Positions 45,057 to 56,180 of a stretch of DNA of 64,000 bases are shown here, in pieces. The DNA comes from Rhyacichthys aspro (lineage: Eukaryota > Chordata > Actinopteri > Gobiiformes > Rhyacichthyidae). How positions within the stretch are numbered: the first letter of the stretch is position 1; the number at the start of each line of letters is the position of its first letter. The stretch is from positions 186,001 to 250,000 of the forward strand of contig CM072160.1 of assembly GCA_036850595.1 (NCBI GenBank), given 5' to 3'. Under the pieces are notes generated by a model, which ran no database searches, was not told the DNA's origin, and was given only the letters and a program-made list of their open reading frames with translations. The position numbers were made by a program, and so were the translations under genes.

Positions 45057-45232
45057 GGAAATATTTACTCCCAAACTGTGTCTAGACCTGGTTCTACATG
45101 GATTTGAACAGGTTTTAGTTAGATTTGAACAGGAATTAGTCAGATTTCATCCTAAAGTTGAGTGTGATGTATTTGTTTACAGTGAAAGAACATTACAACA
45201 GTTTCATCATCTGTTTTTTTGTTTGTGGACAT

Positions 45233-45354
45233 TGTTAATGAGTCCCAAAGGTCAGAGGTCACTCAGGTGTGTCCCAGCAGAGGTCGCTTTAGGTTAATGA
45301 GTCCCAGAGGTCAGAGGTCACTCAGGTGTGTCCCAGCAGAGGTCGACTTTAGCC
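45233..45354. repeat. 58-base direct duplication
   Basis: Two nearly identical copies of a segment with GTTAATGAGTCCCA and GGTCAGAGGTCACTCAGGTG. Confidence 0.85.
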
Positions 45355-45463
45355 TCAGTAACTCTCTGTGGAGTAAATTATGCTGTTGACCACAAACAGA
45401 GCCTGAGGGACTTTTAGCCCAGATTCAACCCATTAACAACATTTACACCATTCACTCCAATAA

Positions 45464-45705
45464 TGTTTAATATTTACAAAATATTAGACTGTTTAAATAT
45501 TTACAAAATATTAGACTGTTAAATATTTACAAAATATTAGACTGTTTAAATATTTACAAAATATTAGACTGTTTAAATATTTACAAAATATTAGTCTGTT
45601 AAATATTTACAAAATATTAGACTGTTTAAATATTTACAAAATATTAGTCTGTTAAATATTTACAAAATATTAGACTGTTTAAATATTTACAAAATATTAG
45701 AACCT
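45464..45705. repeat. 26-base AT-rich tandem repeat
   Basis: About nine copies of ATATTTACAAAATATTAGAC plus TGTTTA, varying by one T. Confidence 0.93.
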
Positions 45706-45747
45706 TAATTAAACATTAAACAAACTTAACTCAATGGAATAAATTCA

Positions 45748-47592
45748 AGACTCAGGTCCAGACTCATGGAGACAGAGTTAGTCCGGTCTTAGACCAGGTC
45801 CAGACTCATGGAGACAGAGTTAGTCCAGTTCTAGACCGGGTCCAGACTCATGGAGACAGAGTTAGTCCAGTTCTAGACCAGGTCCAAACTCAGGAGACAG
45901 AGTTAGTCCGGTCTTAGACCAGGTCCAGACTCATGGAGACAGAGTTAGTCCAGTTCTAGACCAGGTCCAGACTCATGGAGACAGAGTTAGTCCAGTTCTA
46001 GACCAGGTCCAGACTCAGGAGACAGAGTTAGTCCGGTCTAGACCAGGTCCAGACTCAGGAGACAGAGTTAGTCCGGTCTAGACCAGGTCCAGACTCATGG
46101 AGACAGAGTTAGTCCGGTCTAGACCAGGTCCAGACTCAGAAGACAGAGTTAGTCCAGTCTTAGACCAGGTCCAGACTCACGGAGACAGAGTTAGTCCAGT
46201 TCTAGACCAGGTCCAGACTCACGGAGACAGAGTTAGTCCAGTTCTAGACCAGGTCCAGACTCAGAAGACAGAGTTAGTCCAGTCTTAGACCAGGTCCAGA
46301 CTCACGGAGACAGAGTTAGTCCAGTCTTAGACCAGGTCCAGACTCATGGAGACAGAGTTAGTCCAGTTCTAGACCAGGTCCAGACTCATGGAGACAGAGT
46401 TAGTCCGGTCTTAGACCAGGTCCAGACTCATGGAGACAGAGTTAGTCCAGTTCTAGACCAGGTCCAGACTCATGGAGACAGAGTTAGTCCGGTCTTAGAC
46501 CAGGTCCAGACTCATGGAGACAGAGTTAGTCCGGTCTTAGACCAGGTCCAGACTCATGGAGACAGAGTTAGTCCGGTCTTAGACCAGGTCCAGACTCATG
46601 GAGACAGAGTTAGTCCAGTCTTAGACCAGGTCCAGACTCACGGAGACAGAGTTAGTCCAGTCTTAGACCAGGTCCAGACTCATGGAGACAGAGTTAGTCC
46701 AGTTCTAGACCAGGTCCAGACTCATGGAGACAGAGTTAGTCCGGTCTTAGACCAGGTCCAGACTCATGGAGACAGAGTTAGTCCAGTTCTAGACCAGGTC
46801 CAGACTCATGGAGACAGAGTTAGTCCAGTTCTAGACCAGGTCCAGACTCATGGAGACAGAGTTAGTCCAGTTCTAGACCAGGTCCAGACTCACGGAGACA
46901 GAGTTAGTCCAGTTCTAGACCAGGTCCAGATTCACGGAGACAGAGTTAGTCCAGTTCTAGACCAGGTCCAGATTCATGGAGACAGAGTTAGTCCAGTTCT
47001 AGACCAGGTCCAGACTCAGAACACAGAGTTAGTCCAGTCTTAGACCAGGTCCAGACTCAGGAGACAGAGTTAGTCCAGTTCTAGACCAGGTCCAGATTCA
47101 TGGAGACAGAGTTAGTCCAGTTCTAGACCAGGTCCAGACTCAGAACACAGAGTTAGTCCGGTCTAGACCAGGTCCAAACTCAGGAGACAGAGTTAGTCCG
47201 GTCTTAGACCAGGTCCAGACTCATGGAGACAGAGTTAGTCCGGTCTTAGACCAGGTCCAGACTCATGGAGACAGTTAGTCCGGTCTTAGACCAGGTCCAG
47301 ACTCATGGAGACAGAGTTAGTCCAGTCTTAGACCAGGTCCAGACTCATTGAGACAGAGTTAGTCCGGTCTAGACCAGGTCCAAACTCAGGAGACAGAGTT
47401 AGTCCAGTCTTAGACCAGGTCCAGACTCATGGAGACAGAGTTAGTCCACTTCTAGACCAGGTCCAAACTCAGGAGACAGAGTTAGTCCAGTCTTAGACCA
47501 GGTCCAGACTCATGGAGACAGAGTTAGTCCACTTCTAGACCAGGTCCAGACTCAGGAGACAGAGTTAGTCCGGTCTAGACCAGGTCCAGAGT
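45748..47592. repeat. About 43-base minisatellite, 1.8 kb, abcg1-receptor spacer
   Basis: Some 45 copies of a unit with GGTCCAGACTCATGGAGACA then GAGTTAGTCCGGTCTTAGACCA. Units differ in CATGG/CACGG/CAGG and in GGTCTTAG/AGTTCTAG. No protein is implied. Confidence 0.95.
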
Positions 47593-47984
47593 GTAGTGTT
47601 TCCTGGTTCCGCCCCGACGCCGGTCGTTATTGGACAGACGTAACCTTTGTCCTGAACTCATTTAAAGCTTCAGAGTTGGTCTGAGTCAGACACACCTCTG
47701 TCTTTATTCAACACCAGATACTTTATGTATTAATCAGATACTTTATTATTTCACACAAAGGTCTTTGGTTTAAAATGCAGCCTTTAAAACTGTTCATAAT
47801 CTGTACTTCTATTCTTCATGTTGTGTGACAGAAGGAGGCAGTGATGTGATTCTAAAGTGTGACAACAGCAGGAGCTGTTTTTTTCTGAAGGCAGTAAACA
47901 TCTGTGGAGCGTCTGTAAAGTTCTGCAGCTCCTTGTCTTCTCTGTCTGCCGTCGTTCGTGTGTTTAGTTCAGACTGTTTTGCTG

Positions 47985-48911
47985 ATGGCTAACTCCACTC
48001 TGTCGTTCTTCGTCCTGTCGGGTTACCTGAGCGTGGGAGCGCTGGGACACCTGTACGTCTTCATCACCGCGCTCTTATACGTCGTTATCCTGCTCCTGAA
48101 CTCGTTCCTGATCGGCGTGATCTGCTCCAGTCGGAGCCTGCACGAGCCCATGTTCCTGTTCCTCTGCAGTTTGTTCCTGAACGAGCTCTACGGCAGCGCC
48201 GGCATCTTTCCGTTTCTTCTGACTCAGATTCTCAGAGAGTTTCACACGGTGTCCGTCCCGTTCTGTTTCCTTCAGATCTTCTGTCAGTACACTTACGCCA
48301 CGGTGGAGTTTTACACGTTGGCCGTGATGTCGTACGACCGGTACCTGGCCATCTGTCTGCCGCTGCAGTACCACTCTCGCATCAACGGCAGCAGAGTCTG
48401 TATTTCGGTGGCGCTGATCTGGTTGTACGCTTTCGCCCGTTGCTCCGTCACGCTGTCGTTGAACCTGAGGCTCACGTTCTGCGGGAACGTCCTCGACAGC
48501 GTTTTTTGCCGTAACTTTTTGATCGTGAAGTTGGCGTGTTCGGACACGGCCGTGAACAACGTGTACGGGCTGCTGGGTGTGGTGCTGTCCACGCTGCTGC
48601 CGCTGGGCGCCATCCTGGGCTCGTACCTGAAGATCCTGCAGGTGTGTTTCTGTGGCTCGAGGCAGACGCGGCGGAAGGCGGTGAACACCTGCGCGCCTCA
48701 CCTGGCCTCGCTGCTCAACTTCACGTTCGGCTGTTCGTTCGAGATCATCGCGAGTCGGTTCGACCTGAGCTCGGTTCCGGACGCGCTGCGGGTCTTTTTC
48801 TCCTTGTATTACACCGTTCTGCAGCCGCTCTTTACGCCGCTGGTTTACGGACTCCAGATGCACAAGATCCGCAGCTGCTGCAAACAGCTGCTCCACAAGA
48901 CCTCTGCTTAA
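47985..48911 (+). CDS. Odorant receptor (intronless, 308 aa)
   Basis: Seven-helix G-protein-coupled receptor of the fish odorant receptor type, expected in cilia of olfactory neurons. Start MANST, with an N-linked glycosylation site at Asn3. Landmarks: SLHEPMFLFLC (loop 1/TM2), MSYDRYLAIC at the end of TM3, the Cys-rich second extracellular loop, KAVNTCAPHL at TM6, and TM7 PLFTPLVYGL. The usual NPxxY of TM7 reads TPLVY. A Leu codon upstream could extend the frame, but the ATG at 47985 gives the standard short N-terminus. The ligand is unknown. Confidence 0.95.
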   Translation: MANSTLSFFVLSGYLSVGALGHLYVFITALLYVVILLLNSFLIGVICSSRSLHEPMFLFLCSLFLNELYGSAGIFPFLLTQILREFHTVSVPFCFLQIFCQYTYATVEFYTLAVMSYDRYLAICLPLQYHSRINGSRVCISVALIWLYAFARCSVTLSLNLRLTFCGNVLDSVFCRNFLIVKLACSDTAVNNVYGLLGVVLSTLLPLGAILGSYLKILQVCFCGSRQTRRKAVNTCAPHLASLLNFTFGCSFEIIASRFDLSSVPDALRVFFSLYYTVLQPLFTPLVYGLQMHKIRSCCKQLLHKTSA

Positions 48912-50668
48912 ACCTGTCACTACAGATTTTCTGCTCAAATCGAAGGTTATATGCAGTGCAAGTATTACTGAACAATAGTCTACGCCACAACGGTGGATTT
49001 CTGCAACAGGATGAACTTTATTACTCAAGTTTTAAAAAATAAACTTCTCTGTTTCTCCTTGTTCATAAGAAATAAGAACACATGATGAAAAACATGATAA
49101 AATGCCCCCTATTTTTTTTTTATTTGATAAATGTATGATTTTGTTGCTGAGTTTCAGGTTTGAGTAAATATTTCTGTGGTTTACAGTTGATCTCTGAGAA
49201 AATTATATCTTGAAGAGATTATGTTGTTTTCTCTGTAGTTTCTGATCCAGAAGCACAAAGTATTAATTTTTTACTATAAATGTTGACTTTTCTTCAGCAG
49301 AAATTAAATCAAAATCTATATCGATTTGTCATTTTCTCTTTAGTGTACGAATGTGTAATAAAATGCCACTGTTTATGATTTGTATGCATTTTCAGGATGA
49401 AGAAATAATAATAAACACTTTGTTGTGAAATAAAAGGCTCTGTTTTTAAAAGCTTATTTGTGCTTAGTTCTTTTCTGAAATATATTATGCTTCTCAAAAT
49501 CCAGACACAAAGTAAAAGTCAAAAAACATGTGGCGTTTTTATTCTTTTTTTTCTCCAAAAAGTGTTCCATCATATGTTCATTAGATTTTTCATCAGAACC
49601 ATCAGAGATAAAATTTAAAAAAAATTAACAGTTCCATTGTGTTCATGAAACAAATACTGTTTTTTATTTTATTTTTGATTATTGAGTTTTTTCCCCCCGT
49701 GTTTTTATTTATTTATTTGATGCAGTAAAATAAATATGAAAAGCACAGACCAGACTAAAAACTGCTGTATATTTTCCAGAGGCAGACGCTGATGGACAGA
49801 TTTAGACCAGAAAGATTTACTCAAAGTCTTTCATTTTGCAGGTTTTCTGAGACATTCTGGATTTTGTAAAGATCTGACACTGGCTTCACTCCAAGTTTCA
49901 GAAAACGTGTTTTAGTGATTACAAAAAACTGTAAAAAATTTGATTTTAATTTTTTACTTTGTGAGGCCCTGAATGTGCCGCCGTGCGGGGTTCGACAGAT
50001 TCTACTGTGACTCTGTCTGAGGCTTTGTCGATGATCAACAGTTAAATACTTTTATTTTTATTTGAATGACTTTCTGAAAAGCCAGAGTTTAAGAGCAGCT
50101 TTTTCTTTTCTCATTCATTTTATTTTGAGAGTTAAGAAAAGGTTTTGCTTAAACAGGAATTACTAGATTTTTTTTACTCTTACATTTATTATGAGTTTAA
50201 TCACCAAAAGTAACAGGAATCACCTGAAAAAAAACAAGCCCTTAAGACGTGATCTAGGCTTTAAAATTAAGGATTTGAAAAGATGAGAATAAACAACGGG
50301 ATTTCATTTGATCACAGCTCGTTTCAGGAAAAATTAACCCAGGAAACTGGTCTTTTGTTGCAAAATAGTTCTTATTTTAAAAAGAAAAGGAATAGAGAAA
50401 AGGGCAGCAGTGTTTAAAGAGGCTGCAGTTTCTCAGAAAACTCAAGGTCAGCTCTGAACTATGATTAATATAATGTTTTAGTATTTGGAGGAAAATTAGT
50501 CCAGGTTTACTTTTTTAAATAAAAGGAACGGGAAGGGTTACTATACTAATACATTTATTGTTTCGATTGTAGTTTTATGTTACTGAATGTGTTGTTTACT
50601 CTTTATTTTGAATATTTCATTGTCCTTTTATGAATCTTTTAGTTACTTCAGGTTTTCTTTGGTAGATT
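48912..50668. other. Intergenic, AT-rich
   Basis: No gene or tandem array seen. Confidence 0.5.
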
Positions 50669-50785
50669 TTCTCCAGAGACTGATTCTGGAGATGGTTGTT
50701 TTGTTGTAGCAACTGAAAAAAGGAGGCTCTCGATCTTCGGCTCAAAGCTCGGTATAAAATTAACGCTGTGAGAAAAAGAACTGAG
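50669..50785 (+). promoter_or_regulatory. Odorant receptor promoter block (copy 1)
   Basis: Contains CTCCAGAGACTGATTCTGGAG (a hairpin), then TCTCGATCTTCGGCTCAAAG and the TATA box TATAAAA at 50753-50759. The same block stands before the receptor at 57230. It lies about 1.0 kb before the truncated receptor at 51770. Confidence 0.65.
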
Positions 50786-51769
50786 ACAATTCAGGATGAC
50801 TCTGAGTTTCCGCAAATGACTCAGCATTTAAGAAAAGTTCATGTATTGTCTCAGCATTTGATTAAAAACTGTTTAGTGACTTTCTAAATTCTTCAAACTA
50901 CTGAAAGTTTACACAAAACTTAAAAAAAAAAAAGATTTTAGTGTTAAATCTATTTTTAAAAAAAATAGAATTTGAGATTTTGAAGTTTGTGATTTGCTGA
51001 AGTTATTTATTGTATAATGTTGACAATGTTTGAACAGATTTTGTAATTTTCTGCAGAAAAACTGAAAAGAAATTTCAGATTTTTAAAAGGTTTTTTGATT
51101 AATTTAAAAATTCAGAAAACAATCAGAAGTTTGTGATTTAGAAATAACGTTTTAAGTTTTAAAGAGATTTGACTTTTTCCTGAAATAATGAGAAATGTAA
51201 AGAGTTGAAAATCTAAAAATTTTGATTGATTTTGATAGAGTTTTTATAGTTTAGCTCTCTTTAACTTAGTCTTATTCTGAACATATTTGAATGTTTTTTT
51301 TTCCTTATAGCTCAATGATTATGATTCCTGAAAAAAATGAAAAATATTTCTGTTAAATTTACGTTTTGTTCATAACTTTAGGAAACAGTCTGTGATTCAG
51401 TCAATTATTTTTCTTTAGATTTCAATGTTTTTTTTTCTCCACAGTTTTCAGAAGAAGTTTTCAGTCAAATTTTATCACGTCTGATGTAAAACTGTGAGAC
51501 AAATGTAGTTTAAAGACAAATACGTCCTGTTTCTGAATAAAAACAGAATTAGTTCAGGTTTGTGTTTGTGAAGAGTAATATTTTTTGTAAATGCAATGAT
51601 ATTAGAAAATTATTTTCACTAGTTTTCATTTAAACAGTCCTGTTTTTCCAGGAGTTTTGTAGTTCACTATAACGTTTTATTGAGTAATTTAAAAAACTGT
51701 TTAAATATTTGTACCTTTTTGTGCTGCTGTGATGAAAGGTTGAACCTGTCTGAATATTTCTGGCGAAAA

Positions 51770-51886
51770 ATGTTGAATTTGACTGTGTCTTCTTTGATTC
51801 TCGGGGCATATTTTCAGCTCGAAAACCTCCAGTTCCTGTTCTTTATCCTTACGCTTTTCTTTTACGTTGTTATCCTTTTAACTTAA
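51770..51886 (+). pseudogene. Truncated odorant receptor (TM1 only)
   Basis: MLNLTVSSLILGAYFQLENL and a hydrophobic helix ending VVILLT match the first 38 residues of the receptor at 57230 (MVNMTVSYFILGAYLQLGNL). The frame then meets a stop, and no receptor sequence follows. The leader TGAACCTGTCTGAAT is also shared. It is a tandem duplicate that has lost everything after TM1. Confidence 0.8.
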
Positions 51887-52453
51887 CTCTGCCACCGACT
51901 TCTGTAGTTGTTATCACGTTTATTACAGAGTTTCTTTGTGTTTTATTACCTACAGTATTTATTTATTTTTTTGAGCTGTATCTTGTTTTTAAACTTTGTG
52001 AAATGAGAAGGATTTTTTTTTAATTTAGGCACAAATACTTTTAGACTCATGGATTTTTGAGGAAATATTGTTTATTAGCTTTATTTGATTTGAAACAGAT
52101 TTAACCTTTTTAAACGCTATATGACTGTTAATTACTGTTTGTGAAAAATACTTTAAAGTACTTCTGTTTCTAATTCTGTTTAAAATTACTAAAGAGGACA
52201 GAGAAAGTATTTATTCAAATATTCTTCATGTCCTTCTTATAATTGAGCCTAATGAATAAGTTATGGTTGTTAATTTCACATTTCAGATAGTTTTTAGAGA
52301 CACCGGTTATAGTCATTTTGAGCTCTCAGTTTCTGAGTAAACTAATAATAAAAGCTCTGTTTTTACTGGGATGTCCTAAATGAGCTCAGACACAAGTGCT
52401 TTAGGATGAACAGCTCCCATTTACGTTTGAATCATAAAAAACATTGTTTGAAA

Positions 52454-53383
52454 ATGAATAACTCCACTCATTTCCCATTTTTCGTTCTTACAGCTTATTC
52501 TGACCCTGGGCCTTTTAAATACCTGTATTTTTTTATCTTACTATGTCTCTACGTGACGATAATTGCGGTGAACGCTCTGATGATTGCGGTGATTTGTCTG
52601 AACAGAGCTTTACACGAGCCCATGTACATTCTGGTCTGCACTATGTTTGTGAACGAACTCTGGGGCAGCCTCAGCGTCCTCCCGTGTCTCATGGACCAGG
52701 TCCTCAGAGACGTCCACACCCTTTCGTTTTACATGTGTTTCCTGCAGATCTTTGTGGTGTATTCGTACGTGAACGTGGAGTTCCTGATCCTGGCGGTCAT
52801 GTCGTACGACCGGTACCTGGCCATCTGCTTCCCGCTGCAGTACCGCACTAAGATGTCGACGAAGAAGATGGCGTGGCTCGTGGCTCTGGCCTGGCTCTTC
52901 CCGTTCGTGGAGGTGAGCTTCATGATTTCTCTGAGCGCTCCTCTGCCGCTCTGTGGGAACCTGATCCCTAAAGTCTACTGCGATAACTACGCGGTGGTGA
53001 AACTGGCCTGTTCCGACACGTCTCTGAACAACATCTACGGTTTGATCTACACCTGCGTCTTCCTCCTGAGCGTCCCCGCCGTCATCCTCTACTCTTACGC
53101 TCGTATCTTCAGGGTCTGCTTCTCGGGGTCGAAGCAGACGAGGCAGAAGGCCGTCAGGACCTGCGCTCCTCACATGGCCTCGCTCATGAACCTGGCTGTG
53201 GGCAGTTTCTTTGAGGTGGTCCAGAGCAGGTTCGACATGAGCTCTGTGCCCAACGGCGTCCGAGTCTTTCTGTCGCTGTATTTTCTGACGTGTACGCCGC
53301 TGTTCAACCTCATGATGTACGGACTCAACCTCCACAAGGTCCGGCTCTGCTGTAAAAACCTGCTGCTGTCTCTCAATAAATGA
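52454..53383 (+). CDS. Odorant receptor (intronless, 309 aa)
   Basis: Start chosen at MNNSTHFPFF, which has Asn-Ser-Thr for glycosylation; an in-frame ATG at 52406 would add 16 polar residues. Landmarks: ALHEPMYILVC, MSYDRYLAIC, the conserved loop-2 cysteines, a YARIFRVCFSG loop, KAVRTCAPHM and TM7 LFNLMMYGLN. Here the Pro of NPxxY is replaced by Leu. The frame is intact over the full receptor length. Confidence 0.95.
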   Translation: MNNSTHFPFFVLTAYSDPGPFKYLYFFILLCLYVTIIAVNALMIAVICLNRALHEPMYILVCTMFVNELWGSLSVLPCLMDQVLRDVHTLSFYMCFLQIFVVYSYVNVEFLILAVMSYDRYLAICFPLQYRTKMSTKKMAWLVALAWLFPFVEVSFMISLSAPLPLCGNLIPKVYCDNYAVVKLACSDTSLNNIYGLIYTCVFLLSVPAVILYSYARIFRVCFSGSKQTRQKAVRTCAPHMASLMNLAVGSFFEVVQSRFDMSSVPNGVRVFLSLYFLTCTPLFNLMMYGLNLHKVRLCCKNLLLSLNK

Positions 53384-53569
53384 AGGTCTTTGTCACTTTG
53401 CTTTTGGGGCTTTTCACTTTTACACATTAAACCCACGGATCAGAAACTCACCTGAAAACACTGCATTTACTCCAGAAACATAACAGAGATGAGACTTTAT
53501 ATGAGAATTTATAAAACAACAAAAGTTCAACAGGAGTCAGTGAAACCGTGTCACTCCACTGATCTCTGG
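53384..53569. other. Short spacer after receptor
   Basis: Unique sequence leading into the minisatellite. Confidence 0.4.
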
Positions 53570-55203
53570 TCTCAGGTCTGGTCTGGTCTCTGGTCTGGTC
53601 TGGTCTCAGGTCTCAGGTCTGGTCTGGTCTCTGGTCTGGTCTGGTCTCTGGTCTGATCTCTGGTCTCAGGTCTGGTCTGGTCTCTGGTCTCAGGTCTCTG
53701 GTCTCAGGTCTGGTCTCTGGTCTCAGGTCTGGTCTCAGGTCTGGTCTCTGGTCTGGTCTCTGGTCTGGTCTCTGGTCTCAGGTCTGGTCTCTGGTCTCAG
53801 GTCTGGTCTCAGGTCTGGTCTCAGGTCTGGTCTCTGGTCTGGTCTGCTCTGGTCTGGTCTCTGGTCTGGTCTCTGGTCTCAGGTCTGGTCTGGTCTGGTC
53901 TCTGGTCTGGTCTGGTCTCTGGTCTGGTCTCATGTCTGGTCTGGTCTGGTCTCTGGTCTGGTCTCTGGTCTGGTCTCTGGTCTGGTCTGGTCTATGGTCT
54001 GGTCTGGTCTATGGTCTGGTCTGGTCTGGTCTCTGGTCTCAGGTCTGGTCTCTGGTCTCAGGTCTGGTCTCTGGTCTGGTCTCTGGTCTGGTCTGGTCTC
54101 TGGTCTGGTCTGGTCTCTGGTCTGGTCTCAGGTCTGGTCTCAGGTCTGGTCTCTGGTCTGGTCTCTGGTCTGGTCTCTGGTCTGGTCTGGTCTCTGGTCT
54201 GGTCTGGCCTCTGGTCTGGTCTCTGGTCTGGTCTCTGGTCTGGTCTCTGGTCTGGTCTCTGGTCTGGTCTCTGGTCTGGTCTCTGGTCTGGTCTGGTCTG
54301 GTCTCTGGTCTGGTCTCAGGTCTGGTCTCTGGTCTCAGGTCTGGTCTGGTCTCTGGTCTGGTCTCAGGTCTGATCTCTGGTCTCAGGTCTGGTCTCTGGT
54401 CTGGTCTGGTCTCTGGTCTGGTCTGGTCTGGTCTCTGGTCTGGTCTGGTCTCAGGTCTGGTCTCAGGTCTCTGGTCTGGTCTGGTCTCAGGTCTCTGGTC
54501 TGGTCTGGTCTCAGGTCTCTGGTCTCTGGTCTGGTCTGGTCTCAGGTCTGGTCTCAGGTCTGGTCTCTGGTCTGGTCTCTGGTCTGGTCTGGTCTCAGGT
54601 CTCTGGTCTGGTCTGGTCTCTGGTCTGGTCTCTGGTCTGGTCTCTGGTCTGGTCTCTGGTCTGGTCTCTGGTCTGGTCTCTGGTCTGGTCTCTGGTCTGG
54701 TCTGGTCTGGTCTCTGGTCTGGTCTCAGGTCTGGTCTGGTCTCAGGTCTGGTCTGGTCTCTGGTCTGGTCTCTGGTCTGGTCTCTGGTCTGGTCTCTGGT
54801 CTCAGGTCTGGTCTCAGGTCTGGTCTGGTCTCTGGTCTGGTCTCTGGTCTCAGGTCTGGTCTCTGGTCTGGTCTCTGGTCTGGTCTCTGGTCTGGTCTCT
54901 GGTCTGGTCTCAGGTCTGGTCTGGTCTCAGGTCTGGTCTCAGGTCTCTGGTCTCAGGTCTGGTCTGGTCTCAGGTCTGGTCTCTGGTCTGGTCTCTGGTC
55001 TGGTCTCTGGTCTGGTCTCTGGTCTGGTCTGGTCTGGTCTCTGGTCTGGTCTGGTCTCTGGTCTGGTCTCTGGTCTGGTCTCTGGTCTGGTCTGGTCTCA
55101 GGTCTGGTCTCTGGTCTGGTCTCTGGTCTGGTCTCTGGTCTGGTCTCTGGTCTGGTCTCTGGTCTGGTCTCTGGTCTGGTCTGGTCTCTGGTCTGGTCTC
55201 TGG
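53570..55203. repeat. GGTCTGGTCTCTGGTCTCA satellite-like array
   Basis: 1.6 kb of 5-, 7- and 12-base units (GGTCT, GGTCTCT, GGTCTCA) in higher-order order. Long Ser/Gly/Leu/Trp frames across it are low-complexity artefacts. Confidence 0.97.
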
Positions 55204-55209
55204 ACCTGG

Positions 55210-55925
55210 TACAGCTGCCTCAGGAGACCCACAGGACAACCAGACCTGATAGGACTCCTTCAGCTGACGGCATCCCTTACTTCTGGTGTCCACCACCGGG
55301 TTCAGGGATCACCACCACGACAGGCACCAGAGACCCTACGGCCACGGCTCCGAGCAGCCGCGTGGACAACGGAGAACGCGGTCCGCTCGGACTCGACGTC
55401 TCCGGCCTCCCTCGGGATCCGGTCGGAGCTCTGCCGGAGTCGGGAGTCCGAGACCCTTCTGACTCAGACGGTCCCGGCGGACCCTCGCGGTACGTTTGGG
55501 TCCAACTCGCCTCCAGACGGTGATCGGCGACAGCTCCGTCCTCTCTTCACCCGAGTGTCCGGGACATCCGGCCGAAGGTGAAACAAAGTGGACCGTGGAC
55601 CGTCCCGGAGCCACCGATGGACACCTTCTGCTTGAACATGGTGTTGGTTCTGGACAAACTGAGACTAGCTCAGAAGTCCAATAACAGAACACCACTGGGG
55701 TCCAGATCAGGGCCGTTCCTCCAGGGGTCACTGTTGTTACCCCCATGAGCGTTCTCCAGTAGAACCTTGGAGACCCCAGCACCTTCCAGGACCCCTCCCA
55801 GAGACTCCCAGAAGGTTCTCTGTCGTTAGGCCCTAAACACAAGTCTCAGAGAGACCTCTGCCCGAAGGCTCAGGGAGGAGACCCTCTCGTTCACCGGAGG
55901 CTGGGGGCAATAAGCCCACTCCAGC
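55210..55925 (-). mobile_element. LINE endonuclease remnant
   Basis: On the minus strand, pieces of a non-LTR retrotransposon endonuclease can be read in shifting frames: AYCPQPPVNERVSSL near 55880-55920, ESLGGVLEGAG, then LLENAHGGNN in place of the usual LGDFNAHVGN, and DLDPSGVLLLDF-like and TMFKQKV segments. Frames change at least three times and catalytic residues are altered, so it is dead. The 5' and RT parts are missing. The clade (RTE- or L2-like, CFDP2-type endonuclease) is inferred. Confidence 0.65.
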
Positions 55926-56084
55926 CTCTCACCGGGGGCAACTCCAGAGAGTCCAGCCTGTCTCCAGGAGCTGGGTTTTATCTCTTTTATTTATTTTAAT
56001 GCTTGTGAACAGCCCTTTGGCTTTAACTGCACAGTTTTACAGGTGCTTTCTTAATAAAGTGGGTGTGGCCCACGTTGAGGCGTG

Positions 56085-56180
56085 TTTCTCCAGAGACTGG
56101 TTCTGGAGATGGTCGTTTGGAAAAAGAGGAGGATCTCGATCTTCGGCTCAAAGCTCGGTATAAAATTAACGCTGAGAAAC
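56085..56180 (+). promoter_or_regulatory. Odorant receptor promoter block (copy 2)
   Basis: CTCCAGAGACTGGTTCTGGAG, GATCTTCGGCTCAAAGCTCG and TATAAAA (56159-56165), nearly identical to 50669-50785. It lies 1.07 kb before the receptor ATG at 57230. A CCTTTTAG just before the ATG suggests a non-coding leader exon spliced to the coding exon. Confidence 0.7.

Noticed and set aside
48075..49028. Long antisense frames over the odorant receptors
   Set aside because: Shadow frames of GC-rich receptor genes, with no family features.
53932..55581. Frames of over 500 codons rich in Ser, Gly, Leu and Trp
   Set aside because: Low-complexity GGTCT repeat; every frame lacks stops for the same reason.
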